Shown here in pieces: positions 62,350-64,000 of a stretch of DNA of 64,000 bases. This DNA comes from Microcebus murinus. Lineage: Eukaryota > Chordata > Mammalia > Primates > Cheirogaleidae. Under the pieces are notes generated by a model. It was not told where the DNA came from, searched no databases, and saw nothing but the letters and a program-made list of their open reading frames with translations. The stretch spans positions 34,117,501-34,181,500 of the forward strand of contig NC_134109.1 of assembly GCF_040939455.1 (NCBI RefSeq), read 5' to 3'. Each line of letters begins with the position of its first letter. The first letter of the stretch is position 1. The translations under genes and the position numbers were made by a program.

Positions 62350-62960
62350 CAAATGGATGTAGTACTTTTAAAATGGAATAGTACTCAGCAATAAAATGGA
62401 ATAAATTGCTACTGTTCCAAGCAATAACAAGGGATAAATCTCAGAACCATTATGTTGAGCAAAAGAAGCCTTACACTAAGAGTATAATTCCCTTTACGTG
62501 GAAAGAATAGGAAGGTAAAACAAATATAAGGTGACAAAAAATTAAGCAGTGTTTGCTTCAGGGTGGGAGGACTGACTAGAAAGGGGCGAGAGAAACTTTT
62601 TGGAGAGATGGGAACACTCTATCCAGTCCAATGTGCTATCCATTGTGCCACAGAGCCAGCCGGGAGCATTCTATCTATACTGTGAAAGAGGATTAGGTTT
62701 CATGTATGCACTTAGTTGGCAACATTGTTTAGCTAAGATTTGCAAATTGTAATGTAGTGGTAAATTTTGCTTGAAAGAATTAATAACGAAGTGGAGGGTG
62801 AAAACTTGGAGAAGGTAAAAATGAAACAAGTTTGTCATAATGATAACTGTTGTATATGGGTTATGGGTACATAGTGGTTCAACATACTAAAAATATCATT
62901 CTGTGTATTTTGTATATTCCTTAAAATTTCCAAACATAAAAAATAAAAAATAAGAGAAGC
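62350..62960 (+). mobile_element. Old L1M 3' end
   Basis: 'aatagtactcagcaataaaa', 'tcttagaaccattatgttga'-like text at 62436-62460, 'gtttgcttcagggtgggagg' and 'cattctatctatactgtgaa': ORF2 end and 3' UTR of an old L1. Interrupted by the tRNA-half insert. Confidence 0.7.
62623..62661 (-). pseudogene. tRNA-Arg(TCT) 5'-half retroinsert, tailless
   Basis: The minus strand reads 'ggct' then 'ggctctgtggcacaatggat' + 'agcacattggact', matching the 5' half of tRNA-Arg-TCT (acceptor 5' strand, D arm, anticodon stem) with two differences, both CpG to CpA. It stops at the anticodon loop and has no A tail. Flanks 'gggaacactctat' (62610-62622) and 'gggagcattctat' (62662-62674) are an 11-of-13 TSD in the L1M 3' UTR, which reads on normally if the insert is removed. 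Not a functional tRNA gene. Confidence 0.85.
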
Positions 62961-64000
62961 AGCAAGTATCTAGAAGAATTATGGGGAGGGAAGGGAGGTG
63001 AGCTTTGTAAGTTAGAAACAAGTAATAATTTGGTTTGAAGTTCTTCGCAGAAAGCTCAGGGAATAGTTTCGTTTAAGTATAAGATCAAGAAAAAAGAATA
63101 ATGGGAGATAAACCTAAAATAGTAGATTGGGGATGAAATCACACACAAAAAAGCCAGAAATGTTAGGCCACAGAAAACATATTAGGCAAAGGGGAATTAT
63201 TCTACACATTCAAGTTTGGGAATGACAGTATAAATGCTAAACTTTAGAACTTCATTAACTTTATTAATAAACTTTATCAGTAATGTAAACATATGTAATG
63301 TAATGAAATGTAAGCATTACAATTTCCCTGCAACCAATAACAATGCTCTAACAGGGCAGTAAAAGGGAGAATGAGGAATCAAGGACACAGCATCTGAGTT
63401 AGTATTTGATACTAAGCTTTTGAAAGAGCAAATATCAAGTTACATAGCTTTGAAAAGGTTTAAACACAGATTCTTCTCCTTAGCACAATATAATACTGAG
63501 AAAACTAACCTACTGAAAACAGAATATGTTAAAGTCTGATGCCAATTTCCTCAAGATTTATGACTGGAAGTGTTAATTTACAACTAGAAGTGTCAATCCA
63601 ATTAATGCTGGAATCAGTTTTAGCTGATGTTTTAAAAATAACCTTGTGATGGAACTACTATAAGAGCATAAGCAAAGATTCCAGATTTATCACGAAATCA
63701 CGAGTACTGCAAATAGCAATGAGTATGTTTTCTATGCTTTGTTTTCTTTACAGAAATGCTGTTAAAGAAAAGGATTTATACTGGTTTTAAAGGCATCTTA
63801 TCCAATAAATTTCTTTACTCCAGCACCCTTCCCCCAAACACCACCAATGGCTTTGACCATGAAAATAATACTTTATATTCAAAAGAATAAGCCTGAATCA
63901 AAAGAAGTCCTAACTGCCCTCATGTAATATCTAAGAAAGAAAAAAAATAAACACATAACTAAATTACTAGTAAAAATCACCCTGCATATTCTTGAACTTG
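62961..64000. other. Intron sequence without gene
   Basis: No repeat, exon or RNA gene recognised up to the window end. Confidence 0.45.

Noticed and set aside
62623..62661. tRNA gene
   Set aside because: Only the 5' half is present; no TΨC arm, so no B box and no cloverleaf.

Overview
This is a 64 kb piece of nuclear DNA from a primate, most likely a lemur (strepsirrhine). The evidence is the dense interspersed repeats: L1, Alu dimers, MIR, MaLR LTRs and old DNA transposons. Three minus-strand Alus have a middle segment with 'agttggccaattaatttc', then 'gtagagacggggtctcgctc', which I associate with lemur Alus; the galago/loris type-II Alu arrangement is absent. There is also a fairly young L1 3' end that is not a human L1PA type.

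The only host protein-coding sequence I can support is one 79-bp exon on the minus strand (31422-31500). It has a clean polypyrimidine-AG acceptor and a GTGAGT donor. It reads as the second coding exon of gephyrin (GPHN), in the MogA/MoaB-like G domain. Transcription runs from high to low coordinates, so 31501-64000 is part of intron 1 and 1-31415 (after the donor) is part of intron 2. Everything else is intronic.

Layout by coordinate. 1-2.2 kb: no recognised repeat. 2.2-10.4 kb: a near full-length old L1M carrying a younger truncated L1 (with target-site duplications, TSDs), a CA repeat and a 5S rRNA retrocopy. 10.4-13.3 kb: AT-rich, no gene. 13.3-15.7 kb: nested MIR, hAT, Tigger, Alu and L1 pieces. 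17.1-20.2 kb: old L1M and a Tc1/mariner-type element. 22-23 kb: nested MaLR LTRs. 24.5 kb: lemur Alu. 25.6-26.7 kb: internally deleted Hsmar1-like mariner. 27.8-31.9 kb: repeat-poor, holding the exon. 32-38.9 kb: a 51-bp micro-retroinsert, L1/Alu, MIR, L1M/MLT1, then a decayed piggyBac. 39-41.3 kb: repeat-poor. 41.3-46.6 kb: MLT1, an internally deleted L1M with a second lemur Alu, and a hAT element. 49.3-54.2 kb: a Tc1/mariner-type element split by a full-length processed pseudogene of MAPK14 (p38 alpha). 54.5-62.9 kb: old L1 pieces, MER5-like hAT, a decayed retroviral protease region, Alu, a well-preserved hAT MITE and a tRNA-Arg half retroinsert. 63-64 kb: no recognised repeat.

There is no operon-like organisation. 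The window records layered transposition into the first introns of a large gene. Points of most interest are the exon, the two near-identical Alus in the same orientation that bracket it, the unusual small-RNA retroinserts (tRNA half, 5S, 22-nt micro-insert), and the mariner, piggyBac and hAT copies. All family names come from reading the sequence without a database, and element boundaries without TSDs are approximate.
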